Assembly: GCF_019634775.1 (NCBI RefSeq)
Contig: NZ_JAHCAS010000001.1
Span: 2,362,894 to 2,426,893 of the forward strand
Direction: 5' to 3'
Length of the DNA stretch: 64,000 bases
Source of the DNA: Dokdonella sp.
Lineage (GTDB): Bacteria; Pseudomonadota; Gammaproteobacteria; Xanthomonadales; Rhodanobacteraceae
This document shows positions 33,561 to 42,888 of the stretch, piece by piece; positions within the stretch are counted from its first letter, which is position 1; every line of letters begins with the position of its first letter. Below the pieces are notes generated by a model that was given only the letters and a program-made list of their open reading frames with translations, did no database searches and was not told the origin of the DNA. A program made the position numbers and the translations under genes.

Positions 33561-35006
33561 TCAGGCCGGTGGCGCGATGCATACGTTCTTGGTTTCGGTG
33601 AAGAAGCGAAGGGCATCGACGCCGCCTTCGCGGCCGATGCCGGAGTGCTTCACGCCGCCGAATGGCGTACGCAGGTCGCGCATCATCCAGCCGTTGATCC
33701 AGACGATGCCGAATTCGAGGCCGGCGGCCATGCGTTGCGCGCGGCCGAGGTCGCGCGTCCACAACGAGGCGGCCAGACCATAGCGGGTGCCGTTGGCGAT
33801 GGCGAGTGCCTCGGTTTCGTCCTCGAACGGGATCAGGCTGACCACCGGGCCGAAAATCTCGTCCTGGTTGGTCGCGCAATCCGTGGCCAGGCCTTCGATC
33901 ACGGTCGGTTCGACGAACCAACCGCCGGCACAACGCCCGGCCATGTGCACGATGCTGCCACCGCAGGAAATTCGGCCGCCTTCTGCTTTCGCTCGTTCGA
34001 TCGCGCTGACGACCTTGTCGAAGTGTGCCTGCGAAACCAGCGCGCCGAGATCGCTGGCCGCGTCGCGCGGGTCGCCGACGCGCAGCGCGCGCACGCGTTC
34101 GAGGTAGCGCCCGCGGAACTGCGCGTAAATCGAGCGCTGCACGAGCAGGCGCGAACCGCACAGGCAGATCTCGCCCTGGTTGGCGAAGCCCGAGCGCACG
34201 ATCTCGTCGAGACTCACGTCGCTGAAATCGAAATCGTCGAACACGATGGCAGGATTCTTGCCACCCATCTCGAGCGAGAGCTTGCGGAATCTTGGCGCGG
34301 CGACGGCGGCAATCGCCGCGCCGGTGCGCGTGCTGCCGGTGAACGAGACCGCCTTGATGCCGTCATGTGCGACCAGAGGGGCACCTACGTCCGCGCCTGT
34401 GCCATGCACGATGTTCAACACGCCGGGCGGGAAGCCGGCCTCGGCGCACAGCGCGCCGAGGCGCGCAGCCGTGCACGGCGTCACTTCCGAGGGCTTGGCG
34501 ACGACCGCATTGCCGGCGGCGAGGGCTGGCGCGATCTTCCAGGTGAACAGGTACAGCGGCAGGTTCCACGGCGAGATGCAGGCGACCGTGCCGAGCGGCT
34601 GGCGCAGGGTGACGTTGAAGCCGGCATCGCCAGCATGCGCCTCGCTCGACCATTGCGTGATCGCCGCGGCGAAGAAACGCAGGTTGCTGATTGCGCGCGG
34701 GATGTCGACGCGGCGCGCGAGCGCGACTGGCTTGCCGCTGTCCTGCGATTCGAGTTCGGCGAAGGCGTCGAGATCGGACTCGATCAGGTCGGCGAGTCGT
34801 TGCAGGCAGCGTGAGCGCTCCGCGATCGGCGTCGTCGCCCAGCCGGGCGCGGCGCGATGGGCCGCGGCGACCGCGGCATCGACGTCGCGTGCGTTCGAGG
34901 CCGGGCAATGCGCGAACACCTGGCCGGTGGCCGGTTCGTGCACCTCGAGCCTGTCGCCGTCGAGCGCGGCGACGGGCCTGCCGTCGATCAGGTTGTCGAT
35001 GTCCAT
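33561..35006 (-). CDS. aldehyde dehydrogenase, probable 2-aminomuconate/2-hydroxymuconate 6-semialdehyde dehydrogenase
   Basis: A 481-residue NAD-dependent ALDH. Catalytic residues fit C281 ([13 protein letters not shown]), E246 ([10 protein letters not shown]) and N148 ([11 protein letters not shown]); the cofactor motif FTGSTRTG is present. The [10 protein letters not shown] version of the cysteine motif is typical of muconic semialdehyde dehydrogenases. With the ACMSD and RidA-type genes it would form the oxidising branch: 2-aminomuconate semialdehyde to 2-aminomuconate. It is the first gene of the kynurenine cluster; a REP-like repeat pair lies upstream. Confidence 0.9.
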   Translation of the reverse strand: MDIDNLIDGRPVAALDGDRLEVHEPATGQVFAHCPASNARDVDAAVAAAHRAAPGWATTPIAERSRCLQRLADLIESDLDAFAELESQDSGKPVALARRVDIPRAISNLRFFAAAITQWSSEAHAGDAGFNVTLRQPLGTVACISPWNLPLYLFTWKIAPALAAGNAVVAKPSEVTPCTAARLGALCAEAGFPPGVLNIVHGTGADVGAPLVAHDGIKAVSFTGSTRTGAAIAAVAAPRFRKLSLEMGGKNPAIVFDDFDFSDVSLDEIVRSGFANQGEICLCGSRLLVQRSIYAQFRGRYLERVRALRVGDPRDAASDLGALVSQAHFDKVVSAIERAKAEGGRISCGGSIVHMAGRCAGGWFVEPTVIEGLATDCATNQDEIFGPVVSLIPFEDETEALAIANGTRYGLAASLWTRDLGRAQRMAAGLEFGIVWINGWMMRDLRTPFGGVKHSGIGREGGVDALRFFTETKNVCIAPPA

Positions 35007-35067
35007 GCGCGGAGCTTAGCAAGGCCCGGCATGGGCGCGCTCGATCGTTCCGGGCGTGCGTGCTTTC

Positions 35068-35147
35068 GTGGGAAACGCCTCCAGGCGTGATGCTTGTCTT
35101 CGTTGGGATTTGTACAGAAGGTGCATCACGTCTGAAGCCGTTTCCTG
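35068..35147. repeat. inverted pair of REP-like repeats
   Basis: GTGGGAAACGCCTCCAGGCG (with TGATGC, 35068-35093) faces GCATCACGTCTGAAGCCGTTTCC-type sequence (35123-35147). Each half is itself a small hairpin, and together they can pair imperfectly. They fill the gap between the ALDH gene start and the dcp stop. Confidence 0.7.
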
Positions 35148-35154
35148 CGCTATC

Positions 35155-37308
35155 TCAATGTTTGACGTTGAGCCCACGCCGTTCGAGCAGCGTCTCGACG
35201 TTGGGCTCGCCGCCGCTGAAGTCGCGGAACAGGCTGAGCGCGTCGGCGCTGCCGCCGCGCGAGAGCAGGGTGTTGCGGAAGTGGTCGCCGTTCTTGCGCG
35301 TGAGGCCGCCATTGGCCTTGAACCATTCCACGCTCGTGGCGTCGAGAACCTCACTCCAGATGTAGGCGTAGTAGCCCGCCGAGTAACCACCCATGATGTG
35401 CGAGAAGTACGTGGTGCGGTAACGCGGCGGCACTGGAGCGAAATCGACACCGGCCTTCTTCAGCGCGTTTGCCTCGAAGGCAAGAATCGAATCGGCATCC
35501 GGTGCCTGGCTTGCGTCGATCTGGTGATAGGCCTGGTCGAGCAGGGCGGCACCGAGATACTCGGTGGTGGCGAAGCCCTGGTTGAACTTCTCGGTTGCCT
35601 TGACCTTGTCCACCAGCGCCTGCGGCAACGGCGCTCCCGTCTGGTAGTGCTTGGCGTAGTTGGCCAGCACTTCCGGCCAGGTCATCCACATCTCGTTGAC
35701 CTGCGACGGATACTCGACGAAGTCACGCGGCACGCTGGTGCCGGCGAAGCGCGGATATTTCACGTTCGAGAACATGCCGTGCAGGGCGTGGCCGAACTCG
35801 TGGAACAGCGTGTTGGCTTCGTCCCAGGTCAGCAGGGTCGGCTCGCCGGCCGGTGGCTTGGGCACGTTGAGGTTGTTGCTGATGACCGGCTTCGTGCCGA
35901 GCAGGTGCGACTGCGGTACGTAGGCATTGGCCCAGGCGCCGCCGCGCTTGCCGGCGCGGGCATACAGATCGAGCAGGAACAGGGCGAGGGGCGAGCCGTC
36001 CTCGTTGAACACCTCGAAGACGCGCACCTCGGGCGCGTAGCCGGGAAGGTCCTTGCGCTCCTTGAACGTGATGCCGTACAGCTTCGTGGCGGCGAAGAAC
36101 ACGCCGTTCTTCAGCACATTGTCGGCCTCGAAGTAGGGGCGCAACTCGGCGGTGTCGAAGTCGTACTTGTCCTTGCGCACCTTCTCCGTGTAGTACGACC
36201 AGTCGGCTGCGGCGACCTGGAATTTGCCGCCTTCGCGGTCGATGATCTTCTGGATGTCGGCGGCTTCGGCGCGTGCATTGGCCACGGCAGGCGGGGCGAG
36301 CTGGGCGAGCAGCCTGTTGACCGCGGCAACCGAGCCGGCCGTTTCATCGGCGAGCACGTAGTCGGCGTGGGTGGCGTAACCGAGCAGTTTGGCGCGCTCG
36401 GCGCGCAACTTGACGACCTTGGCGACGATTGCGCGGTTGTCGAACTCGCCGCCCTTGCTGCCGCGCGTCAACGAGGCGTCCAGGAGTTTCTGGCGCAGGG
36501 CGCGATCCTCGAGCGAGGCCAGCGCCGGCTGGCCGCTGGTGTTGAGCAGCGGAATGACGTACTTGCCGTCGAGGTTGCGCGTCTTGGCCGCTTCGGCCGC
36601 GGTCCTGATCGCCCCGTCGGACAGGCCCTTCAACGCATCCTTCGAATCGACCACGAGCGCCGCTGCATTGGTTTCCTTGAGCAGATTGTTGCTGAACTGC
36701 GTGCCGAGCGTGGCCATCTCTGCGTTGATAGCCTTGAGCCTGGTCTTGTCCGCATCGGCGAGCTTGGCGCCGGCGCGCACGATATCGGTGTAGTAGCGCT
36801 CGACCAGGCGCTTCGACTCGGCGTCCAGACCGAGCGAGTCACGCTTGGCATGGATCGCCTCGATGCGCGCGAACAGCTTGCCGTCGAGCACGATCTGGTC
36901 GTTGTGCGCGGCCAGCTTTGGCGCAACCTCGGCCTGGATCTTCTGCATGGCGTCGTTGGTATTGGCGCCGGTCAGCCCGAAGAACACGCGCGAGACGCGG
37001 CCGAGCAGGGCACCGCTGCGCTCCAATGCGACGATCGTGTTGTCGAAGCTCGGCGCTTCGGGATTGTTCGCGATCGCTTCGATCTCGGCGCGGTGTTCGG
37101 CCATGCCCTTCTCGAAGGCGGGCAGGTAGTCGGCGTCCCGGATCTTGTCGAACGGCGGGAATTGGTAGGCCAGAGGGCTCGGCTGGAACAACGGATTGGC
37201 CGTGTTCTTCACGGCCGTTTCGACCTTGGTATCCGCGGCGGCGGGCAACGGCTGGGCGAGGCCGAGGGTCACGGCGATGGCGGCGGCAAGGGTGTAGGCA
37301 GGGCGCAT
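35155..37308 (-). CDS. dcp: secreted M3-family peptidyl-dipeptidase
   Basis: A 717-residue zinc peptidase. A signal peptide (MRPAYTLAAAIAVTLGLAQPLPAAA) precedes the M3A fold, whose zinc motif is HEFGHALHGM with the third ligand in the EYPSQVNEMW segment. Active-site Tyr/His occur in YFSHIMGGYSAGYYAY. Dcp-type enzymes release dipeptides from the C-termini of peptides. A cleaved signal peptide places this one in the periplasm. It stands alone between repeats on its 3' side and a 185-bp gap to the beta-helix protein gene. Confidence 0.92.
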   Translation of the reverse strand: MRPAYTLAAAIAVTLGLAQPLPAAADTKVETAVKNTANPLFQPSPLAYQFPPFDKIRDADYLPAFEKGMAEHRAEIEAIANNPEAPSFDNTIVALERSGALLGRVSRVFFGLTGANTNDAMQKIQAEVAPKLAAHNDQIVLDGKLFARIEAIHAKRDSLGLDAESKRLVERYYTDIVRAGAKLADADKTRLKAINAEMATLGTQFSNNLLKETNAAALVVDSKDALKGLSDGAIRTAAEAAKTRNLDGKYVIPLLNTSGQPALASLEDRALRQKLLDASLTRGSKGGEFDNRAIVAKVVKLRAERAKLLGYATHADYVLADETAGSVAAVNRLLAQLAPPAVANARAEAADIQKIIDREGGKFQVAAADWSYYTEKVRKDKYDFDTAELRPYFEADNVLKNGVFFAATKLYGITFKERKDLPGYAPEVRVFEVFNEDGSPLALFLLDLYARAGKRGGAWANAYVPQSHLLGTKPVISNNLNVPKPPAGEPTLLTWDEANTLFHEFGHALHGMFSNVKYPRFAGTSVPRDFVEYPSQVNEMWMTWPEVLANYAKHYQTGAPLPQALVDKVKATEKFNQGFATTEYLGAALLDQAYHQIDASQAPDADSILAFEANALKKAGVDFAPVPPRYRTTYFSHIMGGYSAGYYAYIWSEVLDATSVEWFKANGGLTRKNGDHFRNTLLSRGGSADALSLFRDFSGGEPNVETLLERRGLNVKH

Positions 37309-37493
37309 GGGCAGAGGTTTCCTGGCGGGTCGAGGCCGGGCAGGGTAGGCGAAAACGCCGGCCCGCGCCCCTGACGAAAGTCAGCGCGGGCAGGCCGGGG
37401 TGCGGGCACGAGGAGGGCGTCCCGCTCAGCACGGGCACCCGGAACGGGCGCGATGATTCTGCCGGTGCGCGGCGAATGCGGGCCTGCGGTTGC

Positions 37494-38834
37494 TCAGGTT
37501 TCGAATCCGTGCGCGAAGATCGCGTCGCGCTCGATGATGGCGCCGATCGTCGGCGGTGTCTGCACGGGACGCGTGAGGGCCGAGCCGGGCGCGATCCACT
37601 GGCGGATCGGCGGCAGGAAGGCCGGCAGCAGGGTCGGCGCCGGGAATGGCCAGGCAGGCGGACTGGTCGGGTTCGAGTTGCCGGCGCCGAGCAAGGGACT
37701 GCCGGCGGCCGGGCGATAGTCATGCGCGGCGGCATTGACGAAGCCGGGCGCGCTGCCGCTCAGCGTACCGGTCCACTCCGGCGGCACGACGCTGGCGCTG
37801 GCGTTGATCCAGTTGTTCGAGCCGGCGACGCGCCGGCCGGACACCCATTCGGCTTCGACCGTGCGTTCGATATTCAAGGTGCCGTTGCTGCTGCGCCAGA
37901 TGACGTTGTTGTGCGCCTCGACCGATTCGATGCCGGAGAACAGACGGAACACCGTGTAGCTGGAGCCGGTGCCGTTGACCACGATCGTGTTGTTGGCGAC
38001 GCGGTAGCGGCCGCGCGACTCGCCGGTGCCGTCACCGCCGAAGCGCATGACCGCGCCGAACGTGCCCGAGTGCACGATGACGTTGCCGAGCACCTCGGAA
38101 TCCTCGCGCTTGAGTTCGACCGTCCAGCCCGGCTGCTGGGTGTACTGGTCGGGGCCGATCAGCTCGAGCTCGTGGTAGAACGCGCCTTCGAACCAGTTGT
38201 AGTGGATCTCGTTACGTTCGAACCGGCTTTTCAGCAGATTGCCGCCGACACCCGAGTGCACGTAGTTGTAGCGCATGCGGAATACCGAGTCGGGGAAGGC
38301 GACCTCGTCGGACTGCATGTACAGGGCATGCCGGCCGCTGCCCTCGCCGGAGTTGCGGATCTCGCTGTACTCGAGGGTGATCGAGCCCGAAAGCTGGTCG
38401 GCGCTGAGGATGCCCATCTGCGGACAATCGCGCACGAGCAGGTCGCGCAGGGTGATGAAGGCGGCCGGAATGAACACGCAGCGCGAACTGCCGCCAGTGA
38501 TCTCGAAGCCTTCGAGCACGACGTGGTTCGATTGGCGGAACTCGATCGTGTTGGTGCCGCCGGCGAGCACCGGGCGCTGGCCGTTGACGCGCAGGCCGCG
38601 CACCGTGATCGGCTGAGCGGCCGTGCCGGACTGGCGCAGGATCACGCCGCCGGGATAGGTCGCGCCGCCGTCGACTTCGACGACATCGCCGGGTTGCAGG
38701 GTGACACTGGTCAGCAGCGCCTGCAGGCTCGCATAGGGGCGTCCCGATCCCACGGCGTAGGTGGTGGCATCGGCGAACGGAGCGGCGGACGACAAGGCTA
38801 GGCAGGCAAGGGCAGGCAGGACCTTCAAGAGCAA
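37494..38834 (-). CDS. secreted right-handed beta-helix protein with IFAHGFET tail
   Basis: A 446-residue exported protein with signal peptide MLLKVLPALACLALSSAAPF. The opening YAVGSGRPYASLQALL and PGDVVEVDGGATYPGGV are typical of parallel beta-helix (pectate-lyase-like) proteins. Repeated short strands follow (ITVRGLRVNG, VVLEGFEITGG, ITLEYSEIRNSG, NNTIVVNGTGS, EAHNNVIWRSS). The C-terminus ERDAIFAHGFET matches the tail seen in the small protein at 1896 and the cytochrome at 42374. A carbohydrate-binding or lyase role is possible; no catalytic residues are obvious. Confidence 0.8.
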   Translation of the reverse strand: MLLKVLPALACLALSSAAPFADATTYAVGSGRPYASLQALLTSVTLQPGDVVEVDGGATYPGGVILRQSGTAAQPITVRGLRVNGQRPVLAGGTNTIEFRQSNHVVLEGFEITGGSSRCVFIPAAFITLRDLLVRDCPQMGILSADQLSGSITLEYSEIRNSGEGSGRHALYMQSDEVAFPDSVFRMRYNYVHSGVGGNLLKSRFERNEIHYNWFEGAFYHELELIGPDQYTQQPGWTVELKREDSEVLGNVIVHSGTFGAVMRFGGDGTGESRGRYRVANNTIVVNGTGSSYTVFRLFSGIESVEAHNNVIWRSSNGTLNIERTVEAEWVSGRRVAGSNNWINASASVVPPEWTGTLSGSAPGFVNAAAHDYRPAAGSPLLGAGNSNPTSPPAWPFPAPTLLPAFLPPIRQWIAPGSALTRPVQTPPTIGAIIERDAIFAHGFET

Positions 38835-38972
38835 ACTCCCCGATGGTTTCGGTGGCGCGCAGCCTGCGGGTTCGTACCCGGAAAGTCCGCGACGGTTGTC
38901 GCAGATGACGATGTGCAGCGGCTCGTGTCAGCATGCGCCCGGCCACGATCCGCGACAGCTTGCCCGACACCC

Positions 38973-39689
38973 ATGCGACTCAACAAGCACATAAGTGACA
39001 GCGGGCTCTGTTCGCGCCGCGAGGCCGACCGCCTGATCGGCGCGGGCCGCGTCAGTGTCAACGGCCGGCGCGCCGGGATCGGTGACAGCATCGCCGAAGG
39101 GGACGAGGTGCTGGTCGATGGCGAGGCCCTGCGCCAGCGCCCGGTGACGCGGCCCGGCGCACGCCGTCACGTCTACATCGCCCTCAACAAGCCGGTCGGT
39201 ATCACCTGCACGACCGAGCATGCAGTCAAGGGCAACATCATTGACTTCGTCGACCATGCACAGCGCATCTTCCCGATCGGCCGCCTCGACAAGGATTCGG
39301 AAGGCCTGATCCTGCTCACCAGCAACGGCGACATCGTCAATGCCCTGCTACGTTCGGAGAACGGGCACGAGAAGGAGTACCTCGTCGCGGTCAACAAGCC
39401 GGTGACGCCGGAGTTTCTCGCCGGCATGGCGCGCGGCGTGCGCATCCACGGCCAGATGACCAAGCCGTGCCGGACGCAACGCATCGCCAAGTTCGGCTTT
39501 CGCATCGTGTTGACCCAGGGGCTCAACCGGCAGATCCGCCTGATGGCCGCAGCATTCGGTTATCGCGTCACCCAGCTGCGGCGCGTGCGCATCGTCAACA
39601 TCCGCCTTGGCTCACTGCGCGTCGGTCAGTGGCGCAACCTCAGTGACGCGGAACTGCGTGACCTGTTGCCGGGACGGACCGATTGGTGA
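38973..39689 (+). CDS. rluF: 23S rRNA pseudouridine synthase RluF
   Basis: A 238-residue RsuA/RluF-family enzyme: N-terminal S4 domain (MRLNKHISDSGLCSRREADR), then the catalytic motif GRLDKDSEGL with D106, and LTQGLNRQIRLMAAAFGYRV. The S4 start and 23S-type motifs fit RluF, which modifies U2604. I use the ATG at 38973 because the S4 domain begins there; the preceding ATG at 38913 adds an unrelated leader. Confidence 0.9.
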   Translation: MRLNKHISDSGLCSRREADRLIGAGRVSVNGRRAGIGDSIAEGDEVLVDGEALRQRPVTRPGARRHVYIALNKPVGITCTTEHAVKGNIIDFVDHAQRIFPIGRLDKDSEGLILLTSNGDIVNALLRSENGHEKEYLVAVNKPVTPEFLAGMARGVRIHGQMTKPCRTQRIAKFGFRIVLTQGLNRQIRLMAAAFGYRVTQLRRVRIVNIRLGSLRVGQWRNLSDAELRDLLPGRTDW

Positions 39690-39698
39690 GGCAGCGGA

Positions 39699-40946
39699 TC
39701 AGCCGATCGAGCCGCGGTCGAGCAGCCAGCGCGCGGCAGCCGCCCCGGCGATACGGCCGCTGGCCATCGTCGCGGTGAGCAGATAACCGCCGGTCGGTGC
39801 TTCCCAGTCGAGCATTTCGCCGGCACAGAACACGCCGGGCAGGGTCTTGGCCATCAATGTATCGTCGAGCGCCTCGAGACGTACGCCACCGGCCGTGCTG
39901 ATCGCCTCGGCCAGCGGGCGGGGCGAACGCAGAGTCAAGGGCAGGGCCTTCAGCAGGCCGGCCAGCCGATGTGGATCGGTGAGTGCTTCGGTCGGGGCGA
40001 GTTCGCGCAGCAGCGCGGCCTTGACGCCGTCGATGCCGGCGCGGCGACGCAGGTGTTCGGCCAGCGAGCGGCCGTTGCGCGGCGCTGCAAGCGCGTCCCG
40101 CAGGGTGGCTTCCGCACGCGTCGGTGCAAGGTCGATCAGGACCGTCGCCTCCCCGCACGCGGCGATCGCATGGCGCAACGCCGCCGAGCAGGCGTAGACC
40201 AGACTGCCCTCGATGCCGTCGGTACTGACCACGAATTCGCCCTGGCGGCGGATCGTCGTGCCATGGACATCGCGCCAGGTGAGCGCCACCGGCTTCACCG
40301 CTGCACCGGCAAAACGCGTGCGCAGGTGCGCGCTCCAGGCAACGTCGAAACCGCAGTTGGAAGGCGCCAGCGGGGCGATCTCGATGCCGAGACGTTCGAG
40401 CTCGGCGGTCCAGGTGCCGTCCGAGCCGAGTACCGGCCAGCTCGCGCCACCGAGCGCGAGCACAACGGCGCCGGCACGGATGCGTTGTTCGCCGCTCACG
40501 CCGCTGAAGCGCAGCCTGCCATCGGCAGCGAACCCGAGCCAACGCGATCGCACGTGAAAGCGCACGCCATCGGCGCGCAGGCGTGTGAGCCAGCGGCGCA
40601 GCAAGGGAGCGGCCTTGAGGTCGAGCGGAAACACTCGCCCCGATGTGCCGACGAAGGTTTCGATGCCGAGTCCCCCGGCCCAGGCGCGCAGTGCCTCGGC
40701 GTCGAGGGCTTCGAGCCAGCGTGCGACGGCGTCGGCACGTGCGCCGTAGCGGGCAAGGAACGCCTCGCGAGGTTCCGCATGCGTGAGGTTCAAGCCACCC
40801 TTGCCGGCGACGAGGAACTTGCGCCCGACCGAGCCCATGGCATCGTGGACTTCGACCTCGACGCCGCACGCGCGAGCGGCCTCGGCTGCCATCAGGCCGG
40901 CCGGGCCGCCACCGATGACGACGAGGGGGAGCGCTTGTGCGGTCAT
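39699..40946 (-). CDS. HI0933-type flavoprotein (TIGR03862/BaiN-like family)
   Basis: A 415-residue FAD protein of the HI0933/YhiN family. It has N-terminal GGGPAGLMAAEAARACG, VGRKFLVAGKGGLNLTHAE, ALGGASWP, STAGGVRLEALDDTLMAKTLPGVF and the final FAD motif EMLDWEAPTGGYLL. The reaction is unknown in most members; some related enzymes reduce bile-acid rings. The ATG at 40946 begins directly before the FAD motif. It converges with rluF, with stops 9 bp apart. Confidence 0.87.
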   Translation of the reverse strand: MTAQALPLVVIGGGPAGLMAAEAARACGVEVEVHDAMGSVGRKFLVAGKGGLNLTHAEPREAFLARYGARADAVARWLEALDAEALRAWAGGLGIETFVGTSGRVFPLDLKAAPLLRRWLTRLRADGVRFHVRSRWLGFAADGRLRFSGVSGEQRIRAGAVVLALGGASWPVLGSDGTWTAELERLGIEIAPLAPSNCGFDVAWSAHLRTRFAGAAVKPVALTWRDVHGTTIRRQGEFVVSTDGIEGSLVYACSAALRHAIAACGEATVLIDLAPTRAEATLRDALAAPRNGRSLAEHLRRRAGIDGVKAALLRELAPTEALTDPHRLAGLLKALPLTLRSPRPLAEAISTAGGVRLEALDDTLMAKTLPGVFCAGEMLDWEAPTGGYLLTATMASGRIAGAAAARWLLDRGSIG

Positions 40947-40951
40947 GCCGA

Positions 40952-41144
40952 GGGATGCTCTGATCAATCCCGCAATGGTGTCATGACATCCGCAAGGTTC
41001 GCAGCGGGGTGGGCGTGGCGAAGTGCAGGCCGGTTGCCTGGGCGAGCCGCGCACGCCGAGTTGCCGGCCTTGCGGATGTCACGCCGCAATTGATTGGGAA
41101 TGAAAAGGACGGTGACGCCGTTGCGGGATTGATCGGAACATCCC
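40952..41144. mobile_element. MITE-like element, copy 1 (about 33-bp terminal inverted repeats)
   Basis: The ends GGGATGCTCTGATCAATCCC (continuing GCAATGGTGTCA) and, inverted, the sequence ending TTGCGGGATTGATCGGAACA-TCCC form terminal repeats matching at about 28 of 33 positions. An inner inverted pair (TGACATCCGCAAGG / CCTTGCGGATGTCA) suggests a cruciform or structured RNA. It has no coding capacity. A longer second copy lies at 48641-48925. It separates the flavoprotein gene from the GFA gene. Confidence 0.75.
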
Positions 41145-41215
41145 GAGATGCTCGCATGTATCGGCTGTGGCAGGTGGGTGCGATACTCGCTGCCCCGCAT
41201 ACCGAGGAGCGTGCC

Positions 41216-41563
41216 ATGGCCCATCGCGGCAGTTGCCATTGCGGTGCGATCGCGTTCGATGTCGATGCCGACATCGAGGGCGTCATGGAGTGCAATTGTT
41301 CGCTGTGCAGCAGGCGCGGGTACCTGTTGTGGTTCGTGCCGCGCGCGCAGGTCCGCTTCGTGGCCGGCGAGGAGGCATCGGGCGTGTACCGCTTCAATCG
41401 CATGCACATCGGCCACCATTTCTGCCCAACTTGCGGCTGCGCGCCGTATGCGGCCGCCGACGGCCCGGACGGCACGCCGATGGTCGCGGTCAACGTGCGC
41501 TGTCTTGAGGGCGTCGACCTACATGGCCTGGCGATCACCCGGATCGACGGTCGCAGCCTCTGA
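41216..41563 (+). CDS. GFA-family (glutathione-dependent formaldehyde-activating-like) zinc protein
   Basis: A 115-residue Mss4-like zinc protein: GSCHCGA (C7, C9), MECNCSLCSRRG (C26, C28, C31) and HFCPTCGCAPY (C70, C73, C75). These are the two metal sites of the GFA family. Members bind zinc and may conjugate aldehydes to glutathione; the exact role here is unknown. Start 41216 is preceded by GAGGAG at good spacing; in-frame codons further upstream lie in the MITE-like element. Confidence 0.9.
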   Translation: MAHRGSCHCGAIAFDVDADIEGVMECNCSLCSRRGYLLWFVPRAQVRFVAGEEASGVYRFNRMHIGHHFCPTCGCAPYAAADGPDGTPMVAVNVRCLEGVDLHGLAITRIDGRSL

Positions 41564-41593
41564 TTTTCATACCGTCATCGGAATCCATTTCGC

Positions 41594-42208
41594 ATGATCG
41601 CCACGTTCGCCATCATTCTCGCCACCTGTGTCGTCTCGTTTGCCGGCTTCGGCAACCCGCAAGTCATCGACAAGCTGATCCTATGGCCGCCGGCGATCAA
41701 GCGTGGTCGACAGTACTACCGTCTGCTCAGCCACGGCTTCATCCACGCCGACGGCATGCATCTCGCGTTCAACATGATCACGCTGTATTTCTTCGGCCGC
41801 TACATCGAGACATTCGTTGCCGGATACATCGGCACGCTCGGCTTCATCGCGTTCTACCTGTCGGCGATCATCGTGGCGATCCTGCCGACCTACATGAAGA
41901 ATGCCGACAATCCGTCCTACCGCAGCCTCGGTGCCTCGGGTGCGGTCTCGGCGGCGCTGTTTGGCTTCGTGCTGATCAACCCGTGGGCGAAGATCCTGAT
42001 CTTCTTCGTGCCGTGCCCGGCGATCATCTACGCGGTGATCTACATCGCCTATTCGATCTACATGGACCGGCGCGGCACCGACAACATCAACCACAGCGCG
42101 CACCTGTGGGGCGCGGCCTATGGCGTGCTGTTCCTGGCGGCGATGGAACCGAGGCTCGTCAGCGCATTCCTCGGCCAGTTGGCGAATCCACGTTTCGGGC
42201 TCGGCTGA
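41594..42208 (+). CDS. rhomboid-family intramembrane serine protease
   Basis: A 204-residue six-helix membrane protein with the rhomboid marks LLSHGFIHADGMHLAFNM (H56 and N60), SLGASGAVSA (nucleophile S115) and INHSAHLWGAAYG (catalytic His, probably H170). The large soluble N-terminus of some rhomboids is absent. It would cut membrane proteins within the lipid bilayer; substrates are unknown. It is followed by a long perfect REP-like hairpin. Confidence 0.92.
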   Translation: MIATFAIILATCVVSFAGFGNPQVIDKLILWPPAIKRGRQYYRLLSHGFIHADGMHLAFNMITLYFFGRYIETFVAGYIGTLGFIAFYLSAIIVAILPTYMKNADNPSYRSLGASGAVSAALFGFVLINPWAKILIFFVPCPAIIYAVIYIAYSIYMDRRGTDNINHSAHLWGAAYGVLFLAAMEPRLVSAFLGQLANPRFGLG

Positions 42209-42242
42209 CGCTTTCGCGAAACGGTCATGTGAAACCGCCGTA

Positions 42243-42316
42243 GGAAACGGCTTTAGCCGTGATGCCTTGGCTGTGCAACCCCTCAAAGAAAGAGCATCAC
42301 GGCTAAAGCCGTTTCC
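42243..42316. repeat. perfect 23-bp inverted REP-like pair
   Basis: GGAAACGGCTTTAGCCGTGA-TGC (42243-42265) and its exact reverse complement (42294-42316) are separated by 28 bp. They lie between the convergent rhomboid and cytochrome genes and may act as a bidirectional transcription end. Confidence 0.85.
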
Positions 42317-42373
42317 CACGGAGCTTCTCTCGATTCGGGGCGACCGACAAGGCGTACGGGCGCAGCCAGGTGG

Positions 42374-42871
42374 CTACGGTCGCGGCTCGAAGCCGTTGGC
42401 AAAGATCGTGTCGGTGATGCGCGGCGCACCAAGCATGATCCAGTCGTGGATCAGTGCCTGTTCGGCGAGCGGCAGGGCCGGCCGCAGCCGCGGCATGCGC
42501 AGGCCATGCTCGGGCGTGTTGCAGTTGATCTTCTGGAACAGCACGCTGGAAAGCGGGTTGCCGGGTACGACCAGGATGCCTTCCACGGCTGACGGCCCGT
42601 TGACGAGATTGTCGTAGGACCATTTTGGGTCGAGGTCGAGATCGCCGGCCGGGGTGCCCCCGTGGTCGACATGGCAGTTCGAGCAGCGGTTCGCGAACAG
42701 CGTCTGGATGTCCTTGTCGTAGTCGATGTTCCAGGTGATCGGAACGCTGGCGATGCTGTCACAGCCGGAGGGTTCTGCAGCAGCGGTTGCCGCCAGCAGC
42801 GCAGATGTCAACAGAACCAGGCAGCGCGCGGCCACGGCCGCGCGGTGCCTGTGCGGGGCAAAAGCGTTCAT
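42374..42871 (-). CDS. secreted c-type cytochrome-like protein with IFANGFE tail
   Basis: About 165 residues: signal peptide (CLVLLTSALLAATAAA), then a haem-binding motif NRCSNCHVDHGG, LDLDP..SYDNLVNG, VVPGNPLSSVLFQKINC, HGLRMPRLRPALP and the C-terminus ITDTIFANGFEPRP. CXXCH with a following MP segment suggests one covalently bound haem, so it would be matured by the ccm system encoded in this window. The ATG at 42871 is preferred for the signal peptide; an ATG at 42892 overlaps the DUF1501 stop by 4 bp and is possible. Third carrier of the IFxxGFE-type tail. Confidence 0.78.
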   Translation of the reverse strand: MNAFAPHRHRAAVAARCLVLLTSALLAATAAAEPSGCDSIASVPITWNIDYDKDIQTLFANRCSNCHVDHGGTPAGDLDLDPKWSYDNLVNGPSAVEGILVVPGNPLSSVLFQKINCNTPEHGLRMPRLRPALPLAEQALIHDWIMLGAPRITDTIFANGFEPRP

Positions 42872-42888
42872 GCGATCCCGTCGACGAC

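Noticed and set aside
35056..37374. 772-codon plus-strand frame across dcp
   Set aside because: Antisense shadow of a well-supported M3 peptidase; no family motif.
36918..38801. 627-codon plus-strand frame over dcp and the beta-helix gene
   Set aside because: It spans two genes on the other strand and has no recognisable domain.
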